Shown piece after piece: positions 46,001 through 56,159 of a stretch of 64,000 nt of DNA. The stretch covers positions 22,433,418-22,497,417 of the forward strand of contig OZ024808.1 in the NCBI GenBank assembly GCA_964017045.1. Reading direction: 5' to 3'. The translations under genes were made by a program, and so were the position numbers. Within the stretch, counting starts at the first letter, position 1, and each line of letters starts with the position of its first letter. The DNA is from Omphiscola glabra. Lineage: Eukaryota; Mollusca; Gastropoda; Lymnaeidae. The notes below the pieces were generated by a model that was not told where the DNA came from, did no database searches, and saw nothing but the letters and a program-made list of their open reading frames with translations.

Positions 46001-49000
46001 GATTACCGCGACGGTTACCACGACCATTACCACGACGATTACCACGCAAACAAACATCAAACCCAATTCATTTGTGGTGAAATAATTTTATAAAAAAAAA
46101 AAAAAACATTATTCACCGAAGTCAGAAGTCACCAGCAAAAATGAAGTGGAATAAATATCGTTTGTCTGCGCAGCACCCTGAAAGAAAAAAAAGGGGGTTG
46201 GGTGTGGAGGTCGCGGCTCCTCAAACGTGCCCCGCAAAATTTTACAAAATGTGCATGTATTATATTTTTGGGTTTATCTATAATGTAATGTGATGGGGCG
46301 CGACGTTTAGCGCAGCGTTCCCCGAATGGTGGCCCGCAGATCGCCGCCGGTCCGTGAGTCTCATGTTGCCGGTCCACACAGCATAAATACTTATGCTCAG
46401 CTAAAACGTAAACATAAGTATTAAATCTTGAACCGGTCCCATATTGCAATTTCGAAAATTGCCCGACGGTCTTAGCGGTTTGGAAGAAGCTGATCTGGCG
46501 AGTCTGGGGGCACAAACAGTCAATCAAAGATCAATTACGGTTTGGTAGAAACCTGAATGTTGTGTGTCCAAATTGATGCCAATATTTGAGAAAATTTGCG
46601 ATGTTACAATTAGTTTAATTTTTTTCAATTATTTAATTTATTTATTTTTATTAATTACGCCTTTGACTTATTTGTACATGACTCTTTAATTAACTTTTTT
46701 TTTTAAATAGTCGCCACTTAACAGTTGGACGCCTTTGGGAAAAACTGGATTCAACAAAGTTGCCGAAAAATCGAAAAAAAAATTAATTAAATGTTAGTGA
46801 TGGAATGGTTAATATGTTGAGATATCGCTCTATCAGTGGAAGAGCTGCTGAACAGATATAATACAGTTCCAAAAATAGCACCCGATTAGACACTGAGACT
46901 TTTTAAAATATTAATTTATTATTTGTTCGCGGTAATAAAAAGAAAGCCTGGGGTTCGGATGTGGCCCGAGGGCCGCAGTTTTCCGACACCAGGTGTGGAG
47001 AGTTATCTAAACTTCTTTAATATTTTTAACCCCAACCAGCCCAGACCCACCACTGAATGACGTCTTGAGGCACAAGTTCCAAGACGACTGGATACTGAGC
47101 AAAAAAGAACAAACTAAGGTCTTTGATGGCATTCTCACTGACTACTTTCTCACTGACTACTTTCTCACTGAATACTTTCTCACTGAATACTTTCTCACTG
47201 ACTACTTTCTCACTGACTACTTTCTCACTGACTACTTTCTCACTGAATACTTTCTCACTGACTACTTTCTCACTGACTACTTTCTCACTGACTACTTTCT
47301 CACTGAATACTTTCTCACTGACTACTTTCTCACTGACTACTTTCTCGCTGAATACTTTCTCACTGACTACTTTCTCACTGACTACTTTCTCACTGACTAC
47401 TTTCTCACTGACTACTTTCTCACTGACTACTTTCTCACTGACTACTTTCTCACTGAATACTTTCTCACTGACTACTTTCTCACTGACTACTTTCTCACTG
47501 AATACTTTCTCACTGACTACTTTCTCACTGACTACTTTCTCACTGACTACTTTCTCACTGACTACTTTCTCACTGACTACTTTCTCACTGAATACTTTCT
47601 CACTGACTACTTTCTCACTGACTACTTTCTCACTGACTACTTTCTCACTGAATACTTTCTCACTGACTACTTTCTCACTGACTACTTTCTCACTGAATAC
47701 TTTCTCACTGACTACTTTCTCACTGACTACTTTCTCACTGACTACTTTCTCACTGACTACTTTCTCACTGACTACTTTCTCACTGACTACTTTCTCACTG
47801 ACTACTTTCTCACTGACTACTTTCTCACTGACTACTTTCTCACTTACTTTCTCACTGACTACTTTCTCACTGACTACTTTCTCACTGACTACTTTCTCAC
47901 TGACTACTTTCTCACTGACTACTTTCTCACTGACTACTTTCTCACTGACTACTTTCTCACTGACTACTTTCTTACTGACTACTTTCTCACTGACTACTTT
48001 CTCCCTGACTACTTTCTCCCTGACTACTTTCTCACTGACTACTTTCTCACTGACTACTTTCTCACTGACTACTTTCTTACTGACTACTTTCTCACTGACT
48101 ACTTTCTCACTGACTACTTTCTAACTGACTACTTTCTCACTGACTACTTTCTCACTGACTACTTTCTCACTGACTACTTTCTCACTGACTACTTTCTCAC
48201 TGACTACTTTCTCACTGACTACTTTCTCACTGACTACTTTCTCACTGACTACTTTCTCACTGACTACTTTCTCACTGACTACTTTCTCACTGACTACTTT
48301 CTCACTGACTACTTTCTCACTGAATACTTTCTCACTGAATACTTTCTCACTGAATACTTTCTTATACATTCTCACTGCCCACTTTCTCACTGACTACTTT
48401 CTCACTGACTACTTTCTCACTGACTACTTTCTCACTGACTACTTTCTCACTGACTACTTTCTCACTGACTACTTTCTCACTGACTACTTTCTCACTGACT
48501 ACTTTCTCACTGACTACTTTCTCACTGACTACTCTCTCACTGAATACTTTCTTACTAACTACTTTCTCACTGACTACTTTCTCACTGACTACTTTCTCAT
48601 TGATTACTTTCTCACTGATTACTTTCTCACTGACTACTTTCTCACTATTTACTCTCTCACTGACTACTCTCTCACTGAATACTTTCTTACTAACTACTTT
48701 CTCACTGACTACTTTTTCCCTGACTACTTTCTCACTGACTACTTTCTCACTGATTACTTTCCTATTGACTACTTTCTCACTGACTACTTTCTCACTGACT
48801 ACTTTCTCATTGACTACTTTCCCACTGACTACTTTCTCACTGACTACTTTCTCACTGACTACTTTCTCACTAACTACTTTCTCACTCACCACTTTGTCAC
48901 TGACTACTTTCTGACTGGCTACTTTCTCATTGATTACTTTCTCACTGACTACTTTCTCACTGATTACTTTCTCGCTGACTACTTTCTCACTGACTACTTT

Positions 49001-52000
49001 CTCACTGACTACTTTCTCACTGACTACTTTCTCACTGACTACTTTCCACTGACTACTTTCTCACTGACTACGTTATTTTCTCCTTTTTAGGTTAATTGAA
49101 CGAATTCACTTATCACTAGATTATAATAAATGGAAAAAAAAGGGGGAGGGGAATAATCATTTGCGCTTTAAATTCAATCTAATGAAATTTAAGCTTAATC
49201 TCTTTAAACTCTTTCATCACCGTTTTATAATTGCATCCACCCCCACACCCCCCAATCGTTTTCTCCCAAACGTTCGTAGGTAAGGAGTTGGATTTCTATG
49301 TTTGTCGTTTGCTTGTTTGGTTCGGTGGGGTTTACATTGCAATTTATTTGGTCTGCGTCTCATAATTTCACGTGCCTCAATGTCAACACTGACAAAGTAC
49401 GATAAAAAGATCAGCTATAATAACATTCCCCACCCACCTCCCCCCTAAGCATTGTCAATGTGGGCTTTTTACAGTTATAATTTATGGAGACGTTGCTCGT
49501 TCTTTCATTGACGCAAAAAAAGAAATCGTTCAAACTTAAAGTAAAATCGCTGAGAGAGGCATTCTCTCCAACCCGAACATCAGTCAGGGCTAAAATAAAG
49601 CTATTTTAACAAATATTTTTAACATGTAGATTTTGAAAAAAAAACGGAATAAATAATCTTTGAGGATTCCCACTCTAGAGATAAAACCTTCTGAGTGCAT
49701 CATAAAAAGACCAGATGTCGAAATTTTCTTTCTTCCTTCCTTCCTTCCTTTCTTTCTTTCTTTCTTTCTCTCTTTCATTCTTTATTTTTTTTCCTTCCTT
49801 CCTTTCGTTGTTTCTTTCTTCCTTTCTTCCTTCCTTCCTTCCTTTCGTTGTTTCTTTCTTCCTTTCTTCCTTCCTTCCTCCCTTTCGTTGTTTCTTTCTT
49901 CCTTTCTTCCCTCCTTCCTTCCTTTCGTTGTTTCTTTCTTCCTTTCTTCCTTACTTCCTTCCTTTCTTTCTTTCTTTCTTTCTGTACAACGTGAAACTCG
50001 TTCTTATCCGATATTTCAATAGAGCTCCCAAAGGAATTCGGCTGTCATGTAATGTTGTATATATTTTAGCTCCGCTTTTCCTTAAATTTTCCCGGAACGC
50101 ACCAACTTATTGAAATCAATGTATTCTTTTTGTCAACGCAACATCTTAGTACTCACCCTGGCCGAGTAGTTTTTTTTTTATATAAACAAGTTGGTGATTT
50201 GCATAATATAGCCGAGTTGGTGTTTCAATATCTATACATAACCGAGCCTGTGGTTTGCTTCTCAGATATCACTCAGCAACAAAAGCTTTGAGATCAAGAA
50301 GTCCAGATGGGCGCAGACGCGGGCGTCCCTACTGCGAACCGTGATGATTCCCGTGGACTGCCCGTCACAACCGTGGCGACTTGAGCAGTTTGTTGGCAAG
50401 GCAAGTGCTGTCTTGGGGGGGGGGGTGGCGAACGGTCGTAAAGATAGTCTCAGTGGGCGATCTTTCTCTGTCAGGATGGCTTTTGTGGGGGATCATTCTC
50501 TGTCAAGGTAGCTTTTGTGGGAGATCATTCTCTGTCAAGGTAGCTTTTGTGGGAGATCATTCTCTGTCAAGATAGCTTTAGACGGAGATCATTCTCTGTC
50601 AAGGTAGCTTTAGTGTGAGATCATTCTCTGTCAAGGTAGCTTTAGTGGGAGATCATTCTCTGTCAAGTATCCGATCTGCAAGATCTACAAGTGTTGTATG
50701 TGTATCTTGTATTTGATTGATAAATTGGCCATGAATTCATATTTGATTTTATTAAGATTACATCTGGCTTGTAATGATGGAAATGACATATTTCCTACCC
50801 AACAACAGCATTACATGCTTAACAGAGGAGGGGAAATTCTATTACAAAAACACACCAAAAATTAAACCTATAGGTCTTAAGAATATCCACGCACCGTTCT
50901 GCAGGCCGACATCAAATATGCACCCTAGTAGGGCGGAAACATGTTCATATTTATTATATAAGTTGTCAGCTCAGTGAGAAAAAAAATAGTTGACACCTTT
51001 ACAGCTGTAGTTAGAGAAGGTAATAATGGGGGAGACTGCAATCAGGTTAGCACAATAGGAAATTAGTAAAACACAGTAAGGTTAAACCTGATAAAAGGAA
51101 CGCAACAAAACAACGAACGTGTCGACAGGAAGCCTTCATCAGCGAACAAACAGAAACACGAATAAAATTTAAAAATGTAACAAAAAATATAATGTAGCAC
51201 TTAGCTCAGAAATAGTATCCAAGAGGGCAGCAAAAGATTGGTGGCACTAAAACATTTAGACAATAAAGATAATAAAAAAAAATTTAACATGAAATCGTTC
51301 AATGGCAGATCTTTACCAACATGGCTGACGGATCAAACAATGGCAAGGCAGATGTGTACATAAAGTAACGGCCCTTAAAAATATCGCTTAAAAGGGAACT
51401 CCAAATCCGCCAAAACCTCATCTATCAACGATTATACCCGCCACTGATATATTCTACTATAGCTTTTTATCAAATGGTCGTTTGTTGTTGTTTTGTTTTG
51501 TTGTTTTTTTTCCTCTTTTAAGCAAATCCTTATCTCTGACCATTTAGAGCCGCCAATGAAAATGTTACATTCTCCTGTGGGGCCGAGCTTAAGCTCGAAA
51601 GCTCCCTGGCCAGTTTGACAAAGTCTTGCTCCCTGGCCAGTTTGACAAAGTCTTGCTCCCTGGCCAGTTTGACAAAGTCTTGCTCCCTGGCCAGTTTGAC
51701 AAAGTCTTGCTCCCTGGCCAGTTTGACAAAGTCTTGCTCCCTGGCCAGTTTGACAAAGTCTTGCTCCCTGGCCAGTTTGACAAAGTCTTGCTCCCTGGCC
51801 AGTTTGACAAAGTCTTGCTCCCTGGCCAGTTTGACAAAGTCTTGCTCCCTGGCCAGTTTGACAAAGTCTTGCCTCGTCAGAGTTGGGCATGGCCGTAAAT
51901 AAAATATATTACACAGTTCTCCGTGTACAGCCCTCTAGCCACAGTTTTCATTTTCGGGGCAGCCGACCAACATGTGCTTTGCCGTCTCAGCAGCAAGGCC

Positions 52001-52866
52001 ACGTAGTTGGCAGATAGGATCCCCCATACGTTAGTCTATGTCGGCAGACAGGATCCCATACTTCAGTCTATGTCGGCAGACAGGATCCCCTACTTCAGAC
52101 TATGTCGGCAGACAGGATCCCCTACTTCAGTCTATGTCGGCAGACAGGATCCCCTACGTCAGCATATGTCGGCAGACAGGATCCCCTACTTCAGACTATG
52201 TCGGCAGACAGGATCCCCTACTTCAGACTATGTCGGCAGACAGGATCCCCATACTTCAGACTATGTCGGCAGACAGGATCCCCTACTTCAGTCCATGTCG
52301 GCACACATGATCCCCTACTTCAGACTATGTCGGCAGAAAGGATCCCCTACTTCAGTCTATGTCGGCAGACAGGATCCCCTATGTCAGTCTATGTCGGCAG
52401 ACAGGATCCCCTACGTCAGTCTATGTCGGCAGACAAGATCCCCTATGTCAGTCTATGTCGGTAGAGGTCACTGCGTGCTACGCAGTGGTCTGTCCTCGTT
52501 TGCGTTACTAGGCTCTGTTCGTGTCTATTCAGTTTCCGCCAGGGGTCGTTCTTGCTCGGCCGCGGCATTCCTTGGTATATCTATCGTCCTGTGTTGCATG
52601 CTGCCCAGCTTCTGAGCCCCTCCTCTCGGAAATGGTCTTTTAGCCAGGCTTGACTCCCAGCCGAGTCATATGTTTATCGGATTGGGGCTGGGCTGCACCT
52701 TTTCGCACAAGGTCCGCCACTGATATATTACTGGTGTAGCTATATATATTATCAAGTGGTCTTTTTTTCCTCTTCCAGGCAAAGCCTCATTTGTCAACGT
52801 TTAGATCCGAGAAGGAGTTAGCAGCTGCCTGGAACGCCAACACTTTCGAGAAAACTGGCCGTATGG
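36931..52866 (+). CDS. Seven-exon host gene of unknown function (5' and 3' limits open)
   Basis: The exons are 36,931-37,038; 38,091-38,184; 39,445-39,536; 43,666-43,874; 47,040-47,118; 50,266-50,400; and 52,779-52,866. Phases at the successive junctions are 0, 1, 0, 2, 0, 0, and all joins are open, giving about 268 residues before an exon I cannot find. The product is short, basic and rich in Pro, Arg and Trp, without membrane segments. Phrases include HPWQTDCDPFNLTSTGF, HDPWTAAHAITGWSGHL, DPNTVYGKVEAYVPRD and FQDDWILSKKEQTK. The style recalls microtubule inner proteins of cilia and sperm, but I recognise no family, so that is a guess. All introns but the first carry minisatellites. The intron after exon 6 starts with GC. 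The first ATG (36,931) is my choice; an upstream exon is equally possible. Confidence 0.7.
37255..37412. mobile_element. 158-bp MITE with CAGACC ends
   Basis: The ends are CAGACCTGTTTAC and GTAAACGGGTCTG. The interior is shared with elements at 58,718, 60,582 and 62,576. CTAGAG occurs just outside both sides but not at a clean spacing, so the duplication is uncertain. Confidence 0.72.
37738..37916. mobile_element. SPIN-like hAT MITE (179 bp) with a perfect 8-bp duplication
   Basis: The ends are CAGCGGTTCTCAACC and GATTGAGAACCACTG, and both flanks are CTTTAGAG. Internal blocks GGGGGTCGAACGACCCTTTC and GGGTCGCGGCATTAGGAAG match SPIN elements as I remember them. It lies in intron 1 of the unknown gene. 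Confidence 0.93.
38091..38184 (+). CDS. Unknown split gene, exon 2
   Basis: A pyrimidine-rich tract and GTAG acceptor, 94 nt, and a CATG|GTGAGT donor. It encodes 'NKIGKGKLRGRSVPRNL' then 'GDTLHDPWTAAH'. Enters in phase 0 and leaves in phase 1, matching its neighbours. Confidence 0.72.
38345..38690 (+). repeat. 14-bp array of GGTAAGTCACTGAA
   Basis: Imperfect copies of GGTAAGTCACTGAA, with GGTACGTCACTGAA and GGCTCGTCAATAAC variants. Seven copies contain GGTAAGT, the optimal 5' splice-site core, on the same strand as the surrounding gene. Confidence 0.92.
38772..39258. repeat. 6/12-bp array of GACATC-CACATA units
   Basis: Alternating GACATCCACATA and GACATCGACATA units, also GACATTGACATC. Open in several frames (DIHIDI, VDVYVD), which reflects the period, not a gene. 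Confidence 0.95.
39445..39536 (+). CDS. Unknown split gene, exon 3
   Basis: CTAG acceptor, 92 nt, AGG|GTAAGT donor. It encodes 'ITGWSGHLPTKREMTGEVEE' then 'FNNDYLQMNR'. Phase 1 in, phase 0 out. Confidence 0.75.
39716..41246. repeat. 23-25-bp minisatellite, about 63 copies, with higher-order repeats
   Basis: The unit contains GTACAAGGGGTCCAGTTG followed by a 5-9-base T-run whose length varies. Marked variants ('GGCTCCAG', 'AAGTGGTCC', 'AAGGAGTCC') recur about 485 bp apart (39,941 versus 40,426; 39,969 versus 40,454), so blocks of about 20 units were duplicated together. It lies in intron 3 of the unknown gene. Very long frames on both strands are repeat readings. Confidence 0.96.
41320..41495. 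repeat. 42-bp tandem repeat, about 4 copies
   Basis: The unit contains TTTAAATGATAGTCCTACAG and AAGCATGTCGGCA. Confidence 0.92.
41500..43660. other. Intron sequence without recognised features
   Basis: It lies inside intron 3 of the unknown gene. A short GC-rich direct repeat with 'CGCCCCAGT' is at 43,190-43,260. No coding domain is recognised on either strand. Confidence 0.4.
43666..43874 (+). CDS. Unknown split gene, exon 4
   Basis: 209 nt, acceptor after a T-rich tract ending GTAAG, donor GTCG|GTTAGG. It encodes 'TPKESRIFRKTHFRKYAP', 'GKRLSKKIERPPPKR' and 'NTVYGKVEAYVPRDC'. Phase 0 in, phase 2 out. This is the strongest coding-like exon of the gene. Confidence 0.8.
44250..45487 (-). mobile_element. 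5'-truncated LINE with a 13-bp target duplication
   Basis: The element 44,263-45,474 is flanked on both sides by AATCACTTCTCAT (44,250-44,262 and 45,475-45,487), the hallmark of target-primed insertion. On the minus strand the 3' end is an AAGAAGAAG tail. The RT reads in pieces: 'DQQAGFRQNRSCTD' (about 45,470), 'VRIIQSSYEEMTCRVVHEGR' and 'GVRQGCLLSPFLF' (45,316-45,062), 'SFNYLGSTIDTNGGSDADVR' and 'LLYGAETWK' (45,012-44,563), and 'RRWRWIGHTLRK'-like and 'KRKRGRPNNTWRRELE' (44,674-44,324). Several frameshifts; the copy is dead. Clade not resolved (RTE or I-like). Confidence 0.92.
45488..46050. repeat. 12-bp/15-bp array of ACCACGACGATT units
   Basis: The units ACCACGACGATT and ACCACGAAGTTT are mixed over about 560 bp. 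Both strands stay open for up to 213 codons (VVVIVV, RGNRRG), purely from the period. The LINE inserted at its left edge. Confidence 0.95.
46313..46993. mobile_element. Possible degraded hAT element
   Basis: The left end is CAGCGTTCCCCGAATGG with GGCCCGC, the right end GGGCCGCAGTTTTCC with ACACCAG, roughly inverted. No clean 8-bp duplication. Confidence 0.35.
47040..47118 (+). CDS. Unknown split gene, exon 5
   Basis: AACCAG acceptor, 79 nt, encoding 'PDPPLNDVLRHKFQDD' and 'WILSKKEQTK'. The donor AAG|GTCTTT is weak, but it is the only GT before the array and gives phase 0, exactly what exon 6 needs. Phase 2 in. Confidence 0.68.
47137..49074. repeat. 15-bp minisatellite, about 129 copies
   Basis: The unit is TTTCTCACTGACTAC with a common GAATAC variant and rare CTTAC/CTCCC variants, highly homogeneous until about 48,500 and more varied after. 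Because the unit is a multiple of 3, one plus frame (pentapeptide DYFLT/EYFLT) runs 442 codons from exon 5. The array begins about 18 bp after the predicted donor. Confidence 0.97.
49725..49985. repeat. CCTT/CTTT pyrimidine tract
   Basis: A (CTTC/CTTT)n tract with four copies of a longer unit containing CCTTTCGTTGTTTCTTTCTT. Confidence 0.95.
50266..50400 (+). CDS. Unknown split gene, exon 6, GC donor
   Basis: TTCTCAG acceptor, 135 nt, donor AAG|GCAAGT, a strong GC-AG type site. It encodes 'NKSFEIKKSRWAQTRASLL', 'PVDCPSQPWRLEQFVGK'. Phase 0 in and out. Confidence 0.78.
50445..50665. repeat. 32-bp minisatellite, about 7 copies
   Basis: The unit contains GATCATTCTCTGTCAAGGTA with GCTTTTGTGGGA. 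It starts about 45 bp into the intron after exon 6. Confidence 0.92.
51600..51872. repeat. 27-bp minisatellite, 10 near-identical copies
   Basis: The unit contains CTGGCCAGTTTGACAAAGTC. Copies are identical except the edges, implying very recent expansion. The repeats abut without spacers. Confidence 0.96.
52005..52465. repeat. 32-bp minisatellite, about 14 copies
   Basis: The unit contains TCGGCAGACAGGATCCCCTA. Variation is limited mostly to the bases just after it (CTTCAG, CGTCAG, TGTCAG). It lies in intron 6 of the unknown gene. Confidence 0.95.
52779..52866 (+). CDS. Unknown split gene, exon 7
   Basis: CTTCCAG acceptor after a long pyrimidine tract, 88 nt, ATGG|GTGAGA donor. It encodes 'KPHLSTFRSEKELAAAW', 'NANTFEKTGRM'. 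Phase 0 in, phase 1 out; the following exon was not found within the window. Confidence 0.75.
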
Positions 52867-53224
52867 GTGAGACAGGTCAAGGCATCACGACACGCGGGCA
52901 TGGTCACATGGCTTTACCACCCATTGACAAAAAGGAATGTGCTGTTTATAAAGTTCAGTAGTCGGGGTCAAGTTCATGGTCTTATTGGGTTTGTTTTTCA
53001 TGGAACTGGTGATCAACAGAAAGCTGATGGGAGAATCTCAGATTTCAAAAGATATGAGTTCTTTCTGACGTGTGCTGGGTCATCACAAGGACGGGCTCAA
53101 CACGCCTTCAATGTCGTCTTCCTAGTTTTATGCATTGGTCCCTTTCCATGAGGTTTGGGAAATATGTCCCCATTGTGAAAATTAGAAAATGTGGAACGTT
53201 GCATGTCAGAAATTTTGAGAAAGG

Positions 53225-53390
53225 GTTGTAATCAGTTTGAGAATACGTTGGTACCAGTTTCAGAATGTGTTGATACCACCTACAGAATTTGTTGATACCA
53301 GCTTGAGAATGGGTTGATACCAGTTTGAGAATGGGTTGATAACAGCTTGAGAATGTGTTGAAACTAGTTGAAAAATTAGCTGATGCCTGC
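53225..53390. repeat. 22-bp degenerate tandem repeat
   Basis: The unit is a variant of TTGATACCAGTTTGAGAATG, about 7 copies. Confidence 0.85.
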
Positions 53391-53772
53391 TATCGTTTCC
53401 ACCAGTCAGAGGATGCTATCACGTAGATAAGATATTTAGAGCATGGGATTCTGGCCCCTGTCATAGGAAAAGAGCCCAAAATGGTTTAGTTTAGGCTTAG
53501 AATGTTTAAACTTGCGTTTTTTCCACTGGCATATAAAAAAAAAAATCCCATAAACAAATTCAATTGTTAAGCTTTAAAATCCTTAAAATTAGTATAAATT
53601 ACTTTAAAAATCTGCACAAAAAACAACGTTTATTATAAAAAAATTGCTTTTTAATGTAGAACAATAATGCTATTTCTATCTCAGGAGATGAGTATGTCAT
53701 AATATGTAGGAATGTCATAACACATCATTCATACCTAATAGAGGTTAGTATAACATGCCTTCAATGTGGTTA

Positions 53773-54007
53773 CCGGAAATTTGATCGAAAGAAATTTCGT
53801 CGACAGAAAATTTATCGACGGAAATTTGGTAGAATCTTTTTTTCAGTTCACACGTTAAAATTTTCGTCAAATTTCTTTTTGAACGCACCATACTATACAG
53901 TAAAATAAAATAATGTGTTCAAAAAGAAATTTGCCGCAAAATTTTAACGTGTAAATTTCCGTCTATCAATTTTCCGTCGACGAAATTTCTTTCGATCAAA
54001 TTTCCGG
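53773..54007. mobile_element. Palindromic MITE, about 235 bp
   Basis: It begins CCGGAAATTTGATCGAAAG and ends CTTTCGATCAAATTTCCGG. The arms extend about 100 bp with CGTCGACAGAAAATTTATCG-type pairs. It lies at the TTAA/ATA-like boundary of AT-rich flanks; the duplication is unclear. Confidence 0.78.
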
Positions 54008-54515
54008 ATACGCTTCAATGTGCCCCGTGACAATGTTCGAGATTTTTCTTCAATATCCAATGATCGAGATAACCTTGCCTTAAATTGGAATCTCAGATGT
54101 TGAAAAATATAACAATACATATAGTAAAATTGGATCATTATTTTTTTTTTAAAATAGGACATTGCAAAATTAATTCCGAAACAGACTGGTAGTATTAATA
54201 CATATACATCACTAAGGTTCACTTACTATTAATACGCACAGTAATCAAGAATACACTCACTCCATCAGCAAACATGTAACCTTAGAACACATACAAGAAT
54301 CCAATTAGTAGAACATCCAAAATTACTTGAGATAATATTTAATACGCACAATAAAGTATCAATGCTTGAATATACCAGTATTCGCCTTTTTGTTGTTTTT
54401 TTTATCTTGTTCCTTTGTTCCATTCTTTGTTTAGACTGTGTTTTTTAGAATTTGTAGCAATGTCTAATATTTTAGATTAGTTATTAAGTTATTTGTTTAT
54501 TCAAGGGTTTCGACC
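54008..54515. other. AT-rich spacer
   Basis: No gene seen. Confidence 0.4.
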
Positions 54516-54519
54516 CAAG

Positions 54520-54715
54520 CAGTGGATCTGAGCTTGGGGCTGGATCTTGGAGCTCTGTAGCACTGGTCTTTTAGACCGGAGTTGTGGATCGGAACTCGGA
54601 GCTGTATCTTGCAGCTCTAGAGTCTAGAGCACGGGTCTTTTTCACCAGCGCTGTGGATCTGAGCTCGGAGCTGGATCTTGGAGCTCTTGAGCATGGGTTC
54701 TTCCCCGGAGCTGGT
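54520..54715. repeat. Degenerate repeat rich in GAGCTC
   Basis: About three to four imperfect units of 'GGATCTGAGCTCGGAGCTGG' and 'TCTTGGAGCTC'. Confidence 0.75.
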
Positions 54716-54837
54716 AAAAATTCGTAATGCTCCAAAAAACATTTTTTTAAAAATGAACAATAAGTTATTAATCTTTAAATATTTCAGACATTTCACTGCA
54801 TTGTCGTAAGAAGTAGTGTCGTTGGGGGGGGGGGGGG

Positions 54838-55250
54838 GGGGGGGAGAACTGCAAGTGTTTTTATGGGGATCGCAGAAACCATGGCACTCCCCGGCCAAAA
54901 GATTCCCATCATCTATAAAATACTTATGGAAAAGAATTGCATATTCACAAATCTCTACACCACTTAATATAGGCTGGTTATTGTTATTTCGAAATATTCA
55001 CTTTTACTGCGAGTGTTTTTAAGGGGATGGCAGAAACCATGGCACTCCCAAGTTGGTATTAACTCCAAATATGCCACAGATCCCTTACATTTAAAACAAA
55101 ATGTAATTTTTGTTGTTGTTGATGAAATGCCATAACGCCAAAAGATTCCCATCATTTATAAAATACTTATGGAAAAGGATTGCATATTAATAAATATCTA
55201 CACCACTTAATATAGTCTGATTATTGTTATTTCGGAATATTCAATTTTAC
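54838..55250. repeat. Direct duplication of about 190 bp
   Basis: Two diverged copies share 'GCAGAAACCATGGCACTCCC', 'AAAAGATTCCCATCAT', 'CTACACCACTTAATATAG' and 'GATTATTGTTATTTC'-like segments. A 19-base G-run precedes the first copy. Confidence 0.85.
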
Positions 55251-55966
55251 TGATTACCTGCTAATTAATTAGTACAGCCCTACCAAAAACTGATGGGGTC
55301 AGGTGTGGAGCTGCAGCCAATAGGTGTTTGTTGTTGTAGAGTTAAGTTGCGTCCCTTTGTGTCAATGCGTGAGGCCCGTGATTCCGTGAGTTGAAAGGTC
55401 AAGTGAGCTTGCTTGTAATAAAATTCACTAAAGATATAGACAGGACGCTGAACAGACGTGTAGTGTTCATTGAGTGTGATCTATAAAACTAGTAATATAA
55501 CATGGTGGCAGCCAACTGAGACTATGACAGAATCATAAAGAAGTTAGGTAATTTCGATTATGTTATCGTTAATTCTATTAGTATTAGTAATTATAGTATT
55601 AGTATTAGTGATAAACAGACAGAGACACTCAGACTGACTTTTAAGTTTTAAGCCATTGATCATTGAGTTTTAGGGCTACTGATATTTCCTGGCTTTCTGC
55701 TGAAGAAGCCAAACAATATCAAACATGAAAGAGACGTGAAGGCGGAGAACAATCATGTCATTAGGATGAGTGTTGATGATGTAATTTTTTTATAACTGGT
55801 TGTAGCTTCCTCCTCTTCAATTAGTGTCAACAAATTTCACAAACTTAAAAAGAAAGAAATCTCTGAACTTTAAAATTGATGCTTCTACTATTCTAATTTA
55901 GACTCTTGATAAGTTATAAGTATAAGTAATAATTATAAGTAATTTCTCATTTTCAGGACTCTCTAG

Positions 55967-56015
55967 GCCTAGGAGAAGAAATGGAGCCAGTGGTATCTGA
56001 TACTGCCTCTTCTAG
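55967..56015 (+). pseudogene. Diverged copy of a kinesin-locus exon
   Basis: Intron sequence on both sides matches 60,935-61,150 (TTTTTTATAACTGGTTGTAG before, GTAAGTGAGAAAGCTG after), and the exon has the same phases (0 in, 1 out). The coding part differs greatly, encoding 'SLGLGEEMEPVVSDTASS' after an Asp. It may be an alternative 5' exon or a dead duplicate. Confidence 0.6.
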
Positions 56016-56159
56016 TAAGTGAGAAAGCTGTCTCAGATTTGTCACTTGTTTAAAACTTTTATTTTGTAAGTTAAATGAACGGTATAAACTTCTATCTTCT
56101 TGCCACAATGATCCTAAACATCACACTTCTCCCATCACACAGAGTGCAAATTGATAAAT

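Noticed and set aside
45425..46066. A 213-codon Val-rich frame resembling a membrane protein
   Set aside because: It comes from the ACCACGACGATT array plus the LINE 5' edge; hydrophobicity is a by-product of the unit.
47065..48393. A 442-codon frame as an independent gene
   Set aside because: The first ~18 codons belong to exon 5; the rest is the 15-bp array. Kept only as an intron-retention finding.
49590..50113. Ser/Phe/Leu-rich frames
   Set aside because: Translations of a CTTT/CCTT pyrimidine tract.
51600..51872. CRISPR-like regular 27-bp repeats
   Set aside because: Repeats abut with no spacers, and the window is eukaryotic.
52007..52615. A 202-codon frame across 52.0-52.6 kb
   Set aside because: Mostly the 32-bp array, with no domain after it.
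36931..52866. Naming the split gene as a specific cilia or sperm protein
   Set aside because: The resemblance is stylistic only; no diagnostic motif could be matched from memory.
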